A stretch of 64,000 nt of DNA, taken from positions 1 through 64,000 of the forward strand of contig NZ_FODT01000003.1 in NCBI RefSeq assembly GCF_900110435.1, read 5' to 3'. The stretch's first letter is position 1; each line of letters begins with the position of its first letter. Below the pieces are notes generated by a model that was given only the letters and a program-made list of their open reading frames with translations, was not told the DNA's origin and searched no databases. This DNA is from Rhodopseudomonas pseudopalustris (lineage in GTDB: Bacteria > Pseudomonadota > Alphaproteobacteria > Rhizobiales > Xanthobacteraceae). Positions 28,489 through 37,257 of this stretch are shown here, in pieces. The position numbers and the translations under genes are program-made.

Positions 28489-28535
28489 GAGCATGATCTT
28501 GTCCGAAAACCGGAACCACTTTTCGGGATCATGCT
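28489..28535. repeat. Palindromic intergenic repeat (GAGCATGATC family), tandem copy
   Basis: Near-identical to 28432-28480 with one base deletion in the core; eight bases separate the two copies. Ends GAGCATGATC / GATCATGCT. Confidence 0.8.
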
Positions 28536-28663
28536 GTTGCGGCCACAACCGCCTTGCGGGGGCGATCTTTGTACAGGTTTAGAACCGGTTAACCGCGATG
28601 TGTTTCGATCTGTTTCAAGCCGGCGCGGATGATCGCTGACAGACCCGGCCGCTGAGGTCGCCA

Positions 28664-29368
28664 ATGACCGCGATTGCAAACTATACTTCCCCGTTCGGCC
28701 AGCCGAACGCGCCCGCCGGTCCCGCATCGGGCAGCGCGGCCGGCGCGAGCGCCACCGATTCAGCGACGACGAAGACCACGACACAGGGCGCTGCCGCCAC
28801 CGTGGTGACGCTGTCCGACCGGGCCAAGGCCGTCCTCGACAAGGCCAATGCCGACAAGGCCGCCGCGGCCGATCTGACATTGTCGTTCGACGAGATCCTG
28901 CAGAAGCGCAGCGATGCGCTGACCAGCAAGCTGACCAAGGCCTTCAGCGGGCTGAACGTCAATCTCGACGAGGCGGTGCGGCTCCAGGTCGACAAATTCG
29001 GCAACGTCACCACCGAAGGCCCCTGGAAGGCGAAGATCGAAGAGTTCTTCGCGAAAAATCCCGATCTGGCCAAGGAGCTGAAGGCGATCGCCGGCCTCAA
29101 TGCGCTGAGGGCGGCGAACACCGCGGTCGATCTCTACAACAAGGAGAAGGGGCCGACCGCCGACAGCAAGCAGCAGCAGCGGGCCTGGACCGACTACACC
29201 ATCCGCTCGATGAACATCCAGACGCTGTCGGGCGTGATGTCGCTGCAGGACGGCAAATTGCGATCGGCCGCAGCGGACTACATTGATACGCTGGCGGACC
29301 CCACCGGAGCCAAGGCCGGCCCCGATCCAGTGCAGCGGCAGCGCGAAATCGCCAGTCGCCTGGCCTGA
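28664..29368 (+). CDS. Hypothetical protein, Ala-rich
   Basis: Protein of 234 aa. The first 50 residues are low-complexity (Ala, Gly, Thr, Ser). A helical region follows, with amphipathic segments (SDRAKAVLDKANADKAAAAD; ALTSKLTKAFSGLNVNLDE) and a C-terminal helix. No signal peptide or known domain is visible. It is divergent from the lytic transglycosylase, and its alkaline-looking, unsecreted helical make-up recalls flagellar or rod-associated proteins; that is only a suggestion. Confidence 0.75.
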   Translation: MTAIANYTSPFGQPNAPAGPASGSAAGASATDSATTKTTTQGAAATVVTLSDRAKAVLDKANADKAAAADLTLSFDEILQKRSDALTSKLTKAFSGLNVNLDEAVRLQVDKFGNVTTEGPWKAKIEEFFAKNPDLAKELKAIAGLNALRAANTAVDLYNKEKGPTADSKQQQRAWTDYTIRSMNIQTLSGVMSLQDGKLRSAAADYIDTLADPTGAKAGPDPVQRQREIASRLA

Positions 29369-29378
29369 CCCGCGCGGT

Positions 29379-29822
29379 CTATTTCGGATAAATCTTGGCC
29401 GGATCGAACAGCCGATCGGCGTCCACCATGGTCAGCAGCGGCGCGCCGGAGCCGTCGCGGTCGATCCGGCGATAGAAGCAGGACTGACGGCCGGTGTGGC
29501 ACGCAGCCCCCGCCTGCTCGACGCGGAGCCACACCGCGTCCTGATCGCAGTCGACCCTGATCTCCAGCACGCGCTGAACGTGGCCGGAACTCTCGCCCTT
29601 CTTCCACAGTCTTTTGCGCGAGCGGCTGTAGTACCAGGCCTCGCCGCTCTGGACGGTTTTCTCCAGCGCTTCCGCATTCATATGCGCAACCATCAACACC
29701 TCGCCTGAACGGGCGTCGGTGGTGACACAGGTGACCAGACCGGCCGCGTCGAATTTCGGACGCAGCGCGATGCCCTCCTCGATATCGTCGAGCGCGGGCG
29801 ATGAAGCAGCGGATGACGTCAC
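29379..29822 (-). CDS. hisI: Phosphoribosyl-AMP cyclohydrolase
   Basis: Histidine-biosynthesis enzyme of 147 aa that opens the purine ring of phosphoribosyl-AMP. Motifs are intact: [35 protein letters not shown], the metal site DCDQDAVWL and the zinc cysteines in [12 protein letters not shown]. No ATG fits the N-terminus, so I use GTG at 29822, with AAGGGG upstream. It is monofunctional (no HisE part). It follows folE on the same strand, separated by two palindromic repeats. Confidence 0.95.
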   Translation of the reverse strand: MTSSAASSPALDDIEEGIALRPKFDAAGLVTCVTTDARSGEVLMVAHMNAEALEKTVQSGEAWYYSRSRKRLWKKGESSGHVQRVLEIRVDCDQDAVWLRVEQAGAACHTGRQSCFYRRIDRDGSGAPLLTMVDADRLFDPAKIYPK

Positions 29823-29853
29823 GAGCAATTCCCCTTCGCAATCCGGCGACTTA

Positions 29854-29898
29854 GAGCATGATCCCGATAAGTGGACAGCGGTTTTCGGGATCACGCTC
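29854..29898. repeat. Palindromic intergenic repeat (GAGCATGATC family)
   Basis: About 45 bp, with ends GAGCATGATCCC and GGGATCACGCTC. It lies between folE and hisI. Confidence 0.75.
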
Positions 29899-29909
29899 GA
29901 ACAACAACC

Positions 29910-29951
29910 TAGAGCGGGATGACGATTCGAAGATAAGTCATCCTGCCCTAG
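29910..29951. repeat. Palindromic repeat (GGGATGACGATTCGAAG family) carrying folE stop codon
   Basis: About 42 bp with arms TAGAGCGGGATGAC and GTCATCCTGCCCTAG around TTCGAAG. Its right end supplies the TAG stop of folE (29948-29950). A related copy lies at 48238-48274. Confidence 0.75.
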
Positions 29952-30637
29952 CCGCGACTGCGAATCATCGACATGAACCGCGCCTGCTCCGCCGGATTGT
30001 CGCGGAACATGCCGGTGTAGCGGCTGGTGAAGGTCGAGGCGCCCTGCTTGCCGATGCCGCGCACCGACATGCAGGTGTGTTCGGCCTCGATCATCACCGC
30101 GACGCCGCGCGGCTTCAGCACCTCGTCGATCGCCGCGGCGATCTGCGCGGTGAGATGCTCCTGAGTCTGCAGCCGTCGGGCGAAGATCTCGACCAGCCGC
30201 GCCAGCTTCGACAGCCCGACGACGCGCTCGACCGGCGTATAGGCGATGTGCGCCTTGCCGTAGAACGGCATCACGTGATGTTCGCAATGCGAGGTGAAGC
30301 CGATGTCGCGGACCAGCACGAAATCGTCATAGCCCGCCGTTTCCCCGAACGTGCGGTCGAGCACCTCGGCCGGGCACTGGTGATAGCCCTGAAACAGCTC
30401 GTCATAGGCCTCGACCACCCGGCGCGGGGTATCGAGCAGGCCTTCGCGGCCGGTGTTCTCGCCGATATAGGCCAGCAGGGTCTTCACCGCCTGCTCGGCC
30501 TCGTTGCGCGACGGCCGCGGCTGATCCGGCTGCACCGCGGCAGCGAGAAATTCCGACGGGTCGAGCTCGGCGGGCTGAAATTCGGCGCGGGCGTCCGCGG
30601 GCTTGCCGCCGCGCAGCGGCTTGATCTTGGCGTCCAT
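29948..30637 (-). CDS. folE: GTP cyclohydrolase I
   Basis: First enzyme of folate/tetrahydropterin synthesis, 229 aa, converting GTP to dihydroneopterin triphosphate. The zinc and catalytic motifs are present: [10 protein letters not shown] near residue 128, [10 protein letters not shown], and [12 protein letters not shown] proline- and charge-rich leader of 45 residues precedes the core. ATG 30637 (MDAKIK) has GGAG upstream; ATG 30679 is less likely. Its stop lies inside a palindromic repeat. Confidence 0.96.
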   Translation of the reverse strand: MDAKIKPLRGGKPADARAEFQPAELDPSEFLAAAVQPDQPRPSRNEAEQAVKTLLAYIGENTGREGLLDTPRRVVEAYDELFQGYHQCPAEVLDRTFGETAGYDDFVLVRDIGFTSHCEHHVMPFYGKAHIAYTPVERVVGLSKLARLVEIFARRLQTQEHLTAQIAAAIDEVLKPRGVAVMIEAEHTCMSVRGIGKQGASTFTSRYTGMFRDNPAEQARFMSMIRSRG

Positions 30638-30903
30638 CTTCTCTCCGTTCGACCGTCCCTCGCGGGCCGGATGTGTCACCGGGCAGACGCGGCCAGCCGC
30701 CTTGCGTCTTGATCCCCTCAGCGGCCCTCACTGCGCAGCGTCCTCGGCGCATGGGGGCTCACAAGATACGGCCGGCGGTTTCACGCGGCGCGGCGGACTG
30801 ACTTTCGCAGTCACCCACCCTATATAGGATGATACGCTGGAACCGCCAAGGCAGCCCGTCCGAATCCGTCGGCGGACCGGCGGGACGGCCCGGACCCTTT
30901 GGC

Positions 30904-31350
30904 ATGCTGAACGACATCTATAACAAGCGGATTATCGAGCTTGCGGGCAACATCCCGCGGATCGGCCGCCTCCCCGACCCCGACGCGAGCGCCACCGCTC
31001 ACTCGAAATTGTGCGGCTCGACCGTCAAGATCGACCTCAAGATGGACGGCGACGTCGTCAGCGACTTCGCCCATGAGGTGAAAGCCTGCGCGCTCGGCCA
31101 GGCGTCGTCCTCGATCATGGCGAGCCACGTCGTCGGTTCCAGCTCCAGCGAATTGCGGGCGCTGCGCGACACCGTGCGGAAGATGCTCAAGGAGAACGGC
31201 GCGCCGCCGGATGGCAAATGGGCCGAGATCGCGATGCTGGAGCCGGTCCGCGACTACAAGGCCCGCCACGCCTCGACGCTTTTGACCTTCGACGCGGTGG
31301 TCGATGCGATCGGCCAGATCGAGGCCAGGCGCGAGGGCGCGGACGCGTAA
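30904..31350 (+). CDS. Iron-sulfur cluster assembly scaffold (IscU/NifU-N type)
   Basis: Protein of 148 aa: MLNDIYNKRIIELAGN, then SKLCGSTVKIDLK and FAHEVKACALGQASSS. Two of the usual three cluster cysteines are seen (LCGS, KACAL); the position of the third reads RHASTL, with Ser. From memory this substitution is common in the alphaproteobacterial relatives. It should act as a Fe-S scaffold or carrier in the cytoplasm. The start is ATG 30904. It is divergent from folE and upstream of a minus-strand gene. Confidence 0.88.
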   Translation: MLNDIYNKRIIELAGNIPRIGRLPDPDASATAHSKLCGSTVKIDLKMDGDVVSDFAHEVKACALGQASSSIMASHVVGSSSSELRALRDTVRKMLKENGAPPDGKWAEIAMLEPVRDYKARHASTLLTFDAVVDAIGQIEARREGADA

Positions 31351-31381
31351 GCGGCTTCATCATGGAGGCCGTGGGTGGTGC

Positions 31382-32281
31382 TCAACGCGGCGGCGACGTT
31401 GCTGCCGGCGCGGTGCCGCCGGTGGGGAGTGCTGCTTCGGCGGTTTTGGTCGAGGCGGCCGAGGGCTGGTGGACGAAGCGTTCCTGCACCGGCTTCGGGT
31501 CGGCGGCGGCGACGGCCGTCGCAGCCACGTCGCCGCGCTGCGGCAGCAGATCGGCGATCGCCTGGGTGGTGATCAGATTGGCGTCGCGCAGTTCCTGCGG
31601 CGACAGCTCGTGCAGATCCTCCCAGGGCGGGACGCTGAGCGCGAGCGCCAGCAACTCGCCGGTTCCGCCCATTTCGAAAGTGTATTTGGCGAGCCGGCCG
31701 ATGTCGCGCTCGATGATGGTCAGGTCGTGCGCGGTGTAGGAGGCGGCGCGGGCGTCGTCGGCGCGGTCCCCCATCCAGATCTGGTGGACCCGGACCCGGG
31801 CACCGTCGGGCACATAGCGGGTCTTGCCGGACAGCAGCAGGAACACGCACATCGACTCGCAATAGGCCTCCGGCACGATGCTGGAGCGGATCCCCGCCGG
31901 CGTTCGGCTCTGCACGCTGACGCCGATGGTGGTCATCAGCCCCATCTTGCGCCAGCGCCGGCCGAGCGTGATCGCATCGTTGACCGAGCCGCCGCTGGAA
32001 TCCAGCACCACGGCCGCGCCATCGAGCGAACGGCTGCGCGCGAAGTCTTCGAAATCCTTTGGGGTGTCGGCGGTGACGATGCCGATCGCAGTGACCCAAC
32101 CGCCGCAATTCGGCTCGCAGGCGACCCAGTTGAACCGCATCGGCAGCTTGCGCTGCTCCAGGCTGCCACCGGCCTGCGCCAATTGCGTCGGTCCCGACGC
32201 CGCGCCGATCAGCACAAAGCCGAGCGCAACGACGCGCGTCAGCGTCGATTTAGCGAAGCGGGACAAGACAGCGGCTTCCAC
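31382..32281 (-). CDS. Exported ClpP/crotonase-fold protein
   Basis: Protein of 299 aa with a hydrophobic N-terminal segment (ALGFVLIGAASGPTQLAQAG). The middle has the ClpP-like pattern: a glycine-rich LDSSGGSVNDAI loop, a Ser in EAYCESMCVFLLLSG, and later HQIWMGDRADD as the possible His region. Family: COG3904-type predicted periplasmic proteins. A serine-protease or hydrolase role is likely but unproven. The C-terminal 50 residues are low in complexity. Start ATG 32281. Confidence 0.8.
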   Translation of the reverse strand: MEAAVLSRFAKSTLTRVVALGFVLIGAASGPTQLAQAGGSLEQRKLPMRFNWVACEPNCGGWVTAIGIVTADTPKDFEDFARSRSLDGAAVVLDSSGGSVNDAITLGRRWRKMGLMTTIGVSVQSRTPAGIRSSIVPEAYCESMCVFLLLSGKTRYVPDGARVRVHQIWMGDRADDARAASYTAHDLTIIERDIGRLAKYTFEMGGTGELLALALSVPPWEDLHELSPQELRDANLITTQAIADLLPQRGDVAATAVAAADPKPVQERFVHQPSAASTKTAEAALPTGGTAPAATSPPR

Positions 32282-32539
32282 CGTGACTCCTTCGACTTCG
32301 TGCGCGAAAAGCTTCGTTCGCGAAAACGGGAAAGGTTCCCGGCCAAGCCGGCCGAATCTGTCACGCTTACGTTATCTAAAGGTCATGGAAAAACGGGCTT
32401 TGATCAATCGCAAACATACCAGTCGGCTGCCTCACGGCGCTCAACAAAGTGCGATATTGTCGGGCTGTTGCGTATTTGCCGTGGCCGTGCGGTTCCGCGC
32501 TCAGGAACCCGGCAGTAAGCCGCTCAGGCCTGAGGCACA

Positions 32540-32610
32540 ATGCTTGTTAAAGTCCCAATGCTTGTGAAAGTCCCAGGCTTTTGAAAGTCCCAGTGCGCGT
32601 GAAACTGCCC
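32540..32610. repeat. 18-bp tandem repeats at the yidD start
   Basis: Units at 32540-32557, 32558-32575, 32576-32592 (17 bp) and 32593-32610 (degenerate). The core is a variant of TTGTGAAAGTCCCA. Confidence 0.85.
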
Positions 32611-32991
32611 TCCTCCCCCACCGAACTACTCCAGGTGATCAAGCGCGCCCCGCGCAACGCCGGGCGCGGACTGATCTGGCTCTATCGCCACACGCTGTCG
32701 CCGCTGGTCGGCTATCATTGCCGGCATCTGCCGACCTGCTCGGTTTACGGCGACGAGGCGATCGGACGGTTCGGACTCTGGGCCGGCGGCTGGATGACGC
32801 TGGCGCGGCTGCTGCGCTGCAATCCTTACGGCACCTCGGGGATCGACAACGTCCCAGCCGCCGCCCCGCCCGGCGCGCACTGGTACCTGCCGTGGCGCTA
32901 CGCGCGATGGCGCGGAGTGAATGCCCCGGCGGCGGAGCACGCGCCATGCGGTTGCGGGTGCAGCGGCAAGGGCAACGTCGCCCCGGACTGA
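32581..32991 (+). CDS. yidD: Membrane protein insertion efficiency factor YidD
   Basis: Small membrane-associated protein of 136 aa that assists YidC-dependent insertion. The diagnostic region is CRHLPTCSVYGDEAIGRFGL, followed by RLLRCNPYG. The amphipathic N-terminal part (LIWLYRHTLSPLVGYH) is typical. The C-terminal Cys-rich tail (APCGCGCSGKG) is unusual. The start is unclear because it lies in tandem repeats: TTG 32581, GTG 32593 or GTG 32599 (MKLPSSP) are possible. The usual genomic neighbours (rpmH, rnpA, yidC) are not here. Confidence 0.9.
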   Translation: MKVPVRVKLPSSPTELLQVIKRAPRNAGRGLIWLYRHTLSPLVGYHCRHLPTCSVYGDEAIGRFGLWAGGWMTLARLLRCNPYGTSGIDNVPAAAPPGAHWYLPWRYARWRGVNAPAAEHAPCGCGCSGKGNVAPD

Positions 32992-33119
32992 CTCCTCGCA
33001 CCGGGAGTTGACAAAGGTTCCGCGGGTGCCGACAATCCGCGAATTATTTGAACTGCTATTTTTTGTTGCTGCGTTTCAGGACGGATATTTGACGACGATA
33101 TTTTGCGGAGGATTTTCAC

Positions 33120-34466
33120 GTGTTCGGATTATCCCCGAAGCCTGAATCCCAAATTGTATTTCGCGACTCTCCATTGACAGAAGCGCTTCGCCGCGGCGAT
33201 TTCGCCATCATCTTCCACTGGTTCTTTCGTTGTTTCGTCGGCGCGGCGATTGCCGGTTTCGTGCTGCTACTCGCCGTCGGGGTGATGACGACCGACAGCA
33301 AATTGGCGCTTCGCGCGGTCGCCATCAGCCTGTTCTTCGCGGCAGCCTGCACCGTGAGCGGCTGGCTGCTCGGCCTGCTGTTCGGAATTCCGCGGACGCT
33401 GGCGCGGCCGCAGCCGATCGCGGCGACGATCGCACCGGCGAGCGGCGGCGGCACGGATGCGAGCGGCAGGGACAACGCGACCGCGCCCGCAACCGTGACG
33501 CCGGCGGTCGCGAGCCGCGTCAACACCAATCTGGAAGATATCTCCGACTGGCTGACCAAGACCCTGGTCGGCGTCGGCCTGACGCAATTGTACTTTGTGC
33601 CGCATTATCTCTGGCAATCGGCCAACAAGATCAGCACGGCTGCCAATTTGGGAGATCACGGCGGACAGACGCTGATCCTCGCGCTGTTCCTGTACTTCGC
33701 CCCGGCGGGCTTCTGGCTCGGCTATGTCGGCACCCGCACCATCCTGACCAAGCTGTTCGACGAAGTCGAACGGCCGCCGGCGGCAGCCATCAACGCCACC
33801 CTCGCGCCCGATGCGCTGAAAATCGATCCGCAGGGCAAACTCGACAAGGCGACCACCGCAGAGGTCAAGGCCGCCGACGCAGCACTTCTGAGATTCCCGA
33901 TGACCGCGTTGAGCACACCGCGCGAACTCGCCGCATGGGGGGTCGCGAACGCGCGCAACAACAATCTCGACAGCGCCGCGGTCGCGTTGCAGGAGGCCAC
34001 CCGGGCGGACCCGTCGGATCCGTTATTCAAGCAGGCGCTGGCCAAGGTCTACACCGCCCAATCCCGCAACGACGCCGCGCTGCAGGTTCTCCAGGGCGAC
34101 AATGACAGCGAGGTCGCTCTGTTCAACGCGCTCTATGAAGCCCCGCCCGGCGGCTTCACCAAGGCGATCGAGATCGGGACGCGGCTGGCGCAGCAGCCCG
34201 GCGCGGACGCCAATCTCAATCTGCATATCTGGCTCGCGTCAGCCTACGGCCAGCAACATGCCTATGCGATCAAGACCGACAATTCCGAACTGGCCGCGCA
34301 GGCGCGGAGCAACGCGATCAAGGAAGTCGAGGCCGCGCTGAAAATTTCGACGATGATCGCCAAACCGTTGTTGCGGGGGTTGTGGCAGGCCACGCCTGGA
34401 ACCGCCGACGATGACCTGTCCAGCATTCGGAAGGATGATCCGGACCTCAGTCGATTGCTGCTCTGA
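33120..34466 (+). CDS. Membrane-anchored hypothetical protein with TPR-like C-terminus
   Basis: Protein of 448 aa. Hydrophobic segments lie at about residues 30-55, 65-90, 155-180 and 185-210; a long Ala/Thr/Gly linker sits between the second and third. After about residue 270 the sequence is helical and TPR-like (ARNNNLDSAAVALQEATRAD; FKQALAKVYTAQSRNDAALQ). No enzymatic motif. GTG 33120 follows GGAGG. It looks like an inner-membrane protein with a cytosolic scaffold. It stops before an inverted copy of the composite repeat. Confidence 0.8.
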   Translation: MFGLSPKPESQIVFRDSPLTEALRRGDFAIIFHWFFRCFVGAAIAGFVLLLAVGVMTTDSKLALRAVAISLFFAAACTVSGWLLGLLFGIPRTLARPQPIAATIAPASGGGTDASGRDNATAPATVTPAVASRVNTNLEDISDWLTKTLVGVGLTQLYFVPHYLWQSANKISTAANLGDHGGQTLILALFLYFAPAGFWLGYVGTRTILTKLFDEVERPPAAAINATLAPDALKIDPQGKLDKATTAEVKAADAALLRFPMTALSTPRELAAWGVANARNNNLDSAAVALQEATRADPSDPLFKQALAKVYTAQSRNDAALQVLQGDNDSEVALFNALYEAPPGGFTKAIEIGTRLAQQPGADANLNLHIWLASAYGQQHAYAIKTDNSELAAQARSNAIKEVEAALKISTMIAKPLLRGLWQATPGTADDDLSSIRKDDPDLSRLLL

Positions 34467-34469
34467 CGA

Positions 34470-34570
34470 GAGCGTTTTCGAGCGAAGTGGACACCGGTTC
34501 GCGTGACGAAAACGCGTCAGAACTAAACATTCGAACTCTGGTTCTGATTCGATCAGAACCGAAGCCCTAG
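34470..34570. repeat. Composite palindromic repeat (copy 2), overlapping a stop codon
   Basis: Inverted copy of the element at 3612-3718: block 2 first (34470-34525), then block 1 (34534-34570). The end CTAG supplies the TAG stop of the minus-strand DUF3750 gene (34567-34569). Confidence 0.8.
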
Positions 34571-35325
34571 ATCGGACTGAGACCGATGCGGCCGAGGCCG
34601 GGGAGCTTGATCGCCGGACGGCGCAGATCGAGGCCGAGCACCGCGCCGAACAGGTTCAGCTCGACGCCTTCGATCCAACCCAGCGTGAGGCCGAGATAAC
34701 CGCCAAGCGTGGCGCGGATTCCGGTGCCGGACGGCGTCCAGCCGATCCAGCCGCCGTCCCACGGATAGTCCTTGCCGATCGCGGTCGGCGGCAGCGTGGT
34801 GCGCAGTTCCGGAACCGCGGCCAGCGCTGCGGCGACGAAGGTGTTGGAGTTCGGCCCCGGCCAGGCGCGATAGTCGCCATAGGCATTGAGCTTGTAGCTC
34901 TTGATCGCGGCCTCGATCTTCGGGATCATCACCGCCGCCTGTTCGCCATCGGCGGCCGCGATCACTTGCGGCACGTCGCCGAACCAGCGGCCATCGGCGG
35001 CGAAGCCGTTGACGCGGATCGGATCGCCCCACGCGGTGTAGTCGTAGCGAGTGTAGCGCGTCGCACCGGCGGGCTTGACCACGATCCAGCTATGCACCGC
35101 GAAAATCCCGCGCCAGCTCACGGTGCGCGCGGCGAACACCCGCACCAGCGGCCCGGGATGCGCAGCCGCCGGCGGCAGCAGGCCGGCGCTGGAGCGGTCC
35201 GCCGAGTGCCACGCCACGCTGCGATCGCCCAGCATGTATTTGGCGGCCGACGCGGCGATCGGCACGACGAGCAGAAGCAGCAGCAGGATCACCAGGCGTC
35301 TCACGATGATGCGAATGAAGGACAA
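34567..35325 (-). CDS. DUF3750 family protein
   Basis: Protein of about 252 aa. A hydrophobic N-terminal segment (RRLVILLLLLLVVPIAASA) could be a signal anchor. The rest matches DUF3750: AVHSWIVVKPAGA, YGDYRAWPGPNSNTFVAA, and TPSGTGIRATLGGYLGLTLG. Function unknown, envelope location likely. No ATG is available near the expected start: TTG 35325 or GTG 35304 are candidates and neither has a clear ribosome site. The stop lies in a palindromic repeat. Confidence 0.85.
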   Translation of the reverse strand: MSFIRIIVRRLVILLLLLLVVPIAASAAKYMLGDRSVAWHSADRSSAGLLPPAAAHPGPLVRVFAARTVSWRGIFAVHSWIVVKPAGATRYTRYDYTAWGDPIRVNGFAADGRWFGDVPQVIAAADGEQAAVMIPKIEAAIKSYKLNAYGDYRAWPGPNSNTFVAAALAAVPELRTTLPPTAIGKDYPWDGGWIGWTPSGTGIRATLGGYLGLTLGWIEGVELNLFGAVLGLDLRRPAIKLPGLGRIGLSPI

Positions 35326-35497
35326 AGAGGATCGATGATGGCGATATAGGTCGCGCGCCCGGCTTTGCCAGCCGCGCCCCCTGCGACGCAGGCGCGCGAT
35401 CAAATGAGACGATGATCGTTGATCCGGCTCGCCGACTAAAGCGACGCGTCGCGCGTGCACCGGATTGGTCTCATCGGGCCATCGATCATCATCGCAC

Positions 35498-35809
35498 TCA
35501 ATCCAAGCGGTCACGCGTCGCGACCGAAACGTGTGTTGCCGTCGCGTTGTTCCCCGCCCGCTCGATCCGGACGTCAGGTTCCTTGCGCGGTTGCAGCCTG
35601 TACCACGCGACCTTACCGGGTTCGAATTGGGCGCGGCCGCGCTTCGACCACAATGGCGGGCCGTGGTCGCCGACCACCAGGATCTCGGGCTGTCCCAACG
35701 CCGGATCGCGCGCGAGCTGGGCGACGCCCTCGAACACGTCGCGCCAGAGTTCGGCCATGCGGCAGACGTCGAGATGACCGAAACTGCCGCCACGGAAAAC
35801 CCGCCACAC
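35498..35809 (-). pseudogene. C-terminal fragment of a sulfatase/alkaline-phosphatase superfamily gene
   Basis: Frame of 103 codons with ILVVGDHGPPLW near its centre, followed by RAQFEPGKVAWYRLQP. GDHG is the conserved metal-binding segment at the end of the sulfatase and phosphoethanolamine-transferase domain. The 300 or more residues that should come before it are absent on the minus strand: the next features upstream are a hairpin and an esterase gene. So only the C-terminal part remains. Confidence 0.55.
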
Positions 35810-35837
35810 GACGCTGGCTCAAATTACAGCCACGAAA

Positions 35838-35863
35838 AAGCACGCGCCTTGCGCGGGCGCGTG
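35838..35863. terminator. Hairpin between esterase and sulfatase remnant
   Basis: Stem CACGCGCC / GGGCGCGTG with a 6-base loop. On the minus strand the run AAAAAG at its left becomes a T-run, which suits termination of the esterase transcript. Confidence 0.65.
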
Positions 35864-35915
35864 ATGACCGGAGGACGATTCGAAGATGCGTCACGCTGCG
35901 ACAGGACGCGCGCGC

Positions 35916-37127
35916 TTACAGCCCGTCGAACCAGGTTTTCCATTGCGGAACGGCGGTGGCGAAGGTGCCGCGATGCGTAGTCGGTCCGGTCGACACCGCC
36001 TCGACCTGCTGATTACCGCGGCCGATCGCACGCTGATAGGTCATCGCCAACCGGCCGAGGCGGACGCTGATGACCTCGTCGCTTTCGCCGTAGTAATTGC
36101 GGACCGGCGTCTTGACGATCCAGCGATAGGCCGTGGTGGCCGCGACCAGCCGGCCATAGGCCGACGCTGCGAAAAACTGCGGATCGAAATACTCGGCGCG
36201 GATCAGCTTGCGCAGATCGGTGGGGATATCGGCGGCATCGTAGGGCTGGCGCTGATAGGCCTTGCGGGAAATCTCGAAGGCCTCTTCGGTGATCAGCGCG
36301 CGCGCCAATCCGGGGACGCCGTAGTAATTCTCGAACGAAAACGACGACAGGATGAACAGTGTCGTCACCCAGCTCGCATCGTTCTTGCGCGGGAAGCTCA
36401 GGAAGCCGTTCAACGCGACGAAAACATCGACCGGCGCGCTCGCCGTCGCGGCGGCCGCGACCGGCACGCCCGCGTTCTCCAGCCTTTCGAGAAACGCCAT
36501 AGTGACGAAGCCGCCCTGCGACCAGCCCGCGAGAAACAGCTTCGTCGCACTCAGTTTCATGTGTTCGAGCACCGCGCGGCTCGCCGACAGCATGTCGTGG
36601 GTCGCCTGCTGATGGCTCTGCTTGACCATGTAGCCTTCCGGCTCGGTCGAATGGCCCATGCCGAAGTAATCAGCGCCGATCAGGATGCGACCCTGCCCCG
36701 CGAATTGCGCGATCATCAGCGCGGTTTCGGGCGATTTGTCCGGGAACGACGGCACCTCCTGTTTGTCGTACACCGTGCCGTGCTGGTACGACACCATCGG
36801 AAACGACGCGCCATCGAGTTCTGGCACGGCGATCAGCCCGGTGGCGCTGATCGGCCTGTTGCCACGCTCCGGGACAACCGAGGAATAGGTCACGCGATAC
36901 AGACGCACCGCGTTGGTCGCCGGCGTGTAGCTGACCGGAATGCCGGCGAATTGCGGGGTGTCGGTGGTCAGGATCTTGTTGAGCCGATCGACGTCCCAGC
37001 GATCGATGTAATCGTAGGACACTCCGGAAACGACCTGCACCGGCCCCTGTTGTTGCGCCACGGCGGGCGACCACGCCAACGCTGCCGCCGCCGCCACCCC
37101 GACCGCAATCCGAACCAGCCCTGTCTT
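35916..37127 (-). CDS. Exported alpha/beta-hydrolase (lipase-like)
   Basis: Protein of 403 aa with a signal peptide (VAAAAALAWSPAVAQ). The hydrolase nucleophile is Ser204 in LAGWSQGGF. An oxyanion-type HG lies in VSYQHGTVYD, the acid may be Asp in YYGESDEVIS, and the His in TTHRGTF. This arrangement fits secretory lipase and BD-FAE-like esterases that are exported or periplasmic. ATG 37127 has GGTGG upstream. The longer frame to 37370 runs through the divergent promoter region and is not used. Confidence 0.87.
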   Translation of the reverse strand, partial: KTGLVRIAVGVAAAAALAWSPAVAQQQGPVQVVSGVSYDYIDRWDVDRLNKILTTDTPQFAGIPVSYTPATNAVRLYRVTYSSVVPERGNRPISATGLIAVPELDGASFPMVSYQHGTVYDKQEVPSFPDKSPETALMIAQFAGQGRILIGADYFGMGHSTEPEGYMVKQSHQQATHDMLSASRAVLEHMKLSATKLFLAGWSQGGFVTMAFLERLENAGVPVAAAATASAPVDVFVALNGFLSFPRKNDASWVTTLFILSSFSFENYYGVPGLARALITEEAFEISRKAYQRQPYDAADIPTDLRKLIRAEYFDPQFFAASAYGRLVAATTAYRWIVKTPVRNYYGESDEVISVRLGRLAMTYQRAIGRGNQQVEAVSTGPTTHRGTFATAVPQWKTWFDGL

Positions 37128-37257
37128 CATCGGCCACCGAGGATGTATCAGACCGCGCGCCGCGCCTGCACGACGGCGCTGCGCGCGCAACGGGTGTAAC
37201 GAATGACCCGTAAAGATAACGTTCCGGAGCGGCGGCGCGCGCCGCGCCGCCCTCGCC

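Larger units (their letters stand above)
28319..28663. other. Divergent intergenic region with two repeats
   Basis: Between the transglycosylase and the gene at 28664. It contains two tandem copies of a palindromic repeat (28432-28480 and 28489-28535), plus an AT-rich patch near 28395-28420. Confidence 0.6.

Noticed and set aside
31304-32518. 404-codon plus-strand frame
   Set aside because: Shadow of the ClpP-fold exported protein.
35886-37199. 437-codon plus-strand frame
   Set aside because: Shadow of the exported esterase gene.
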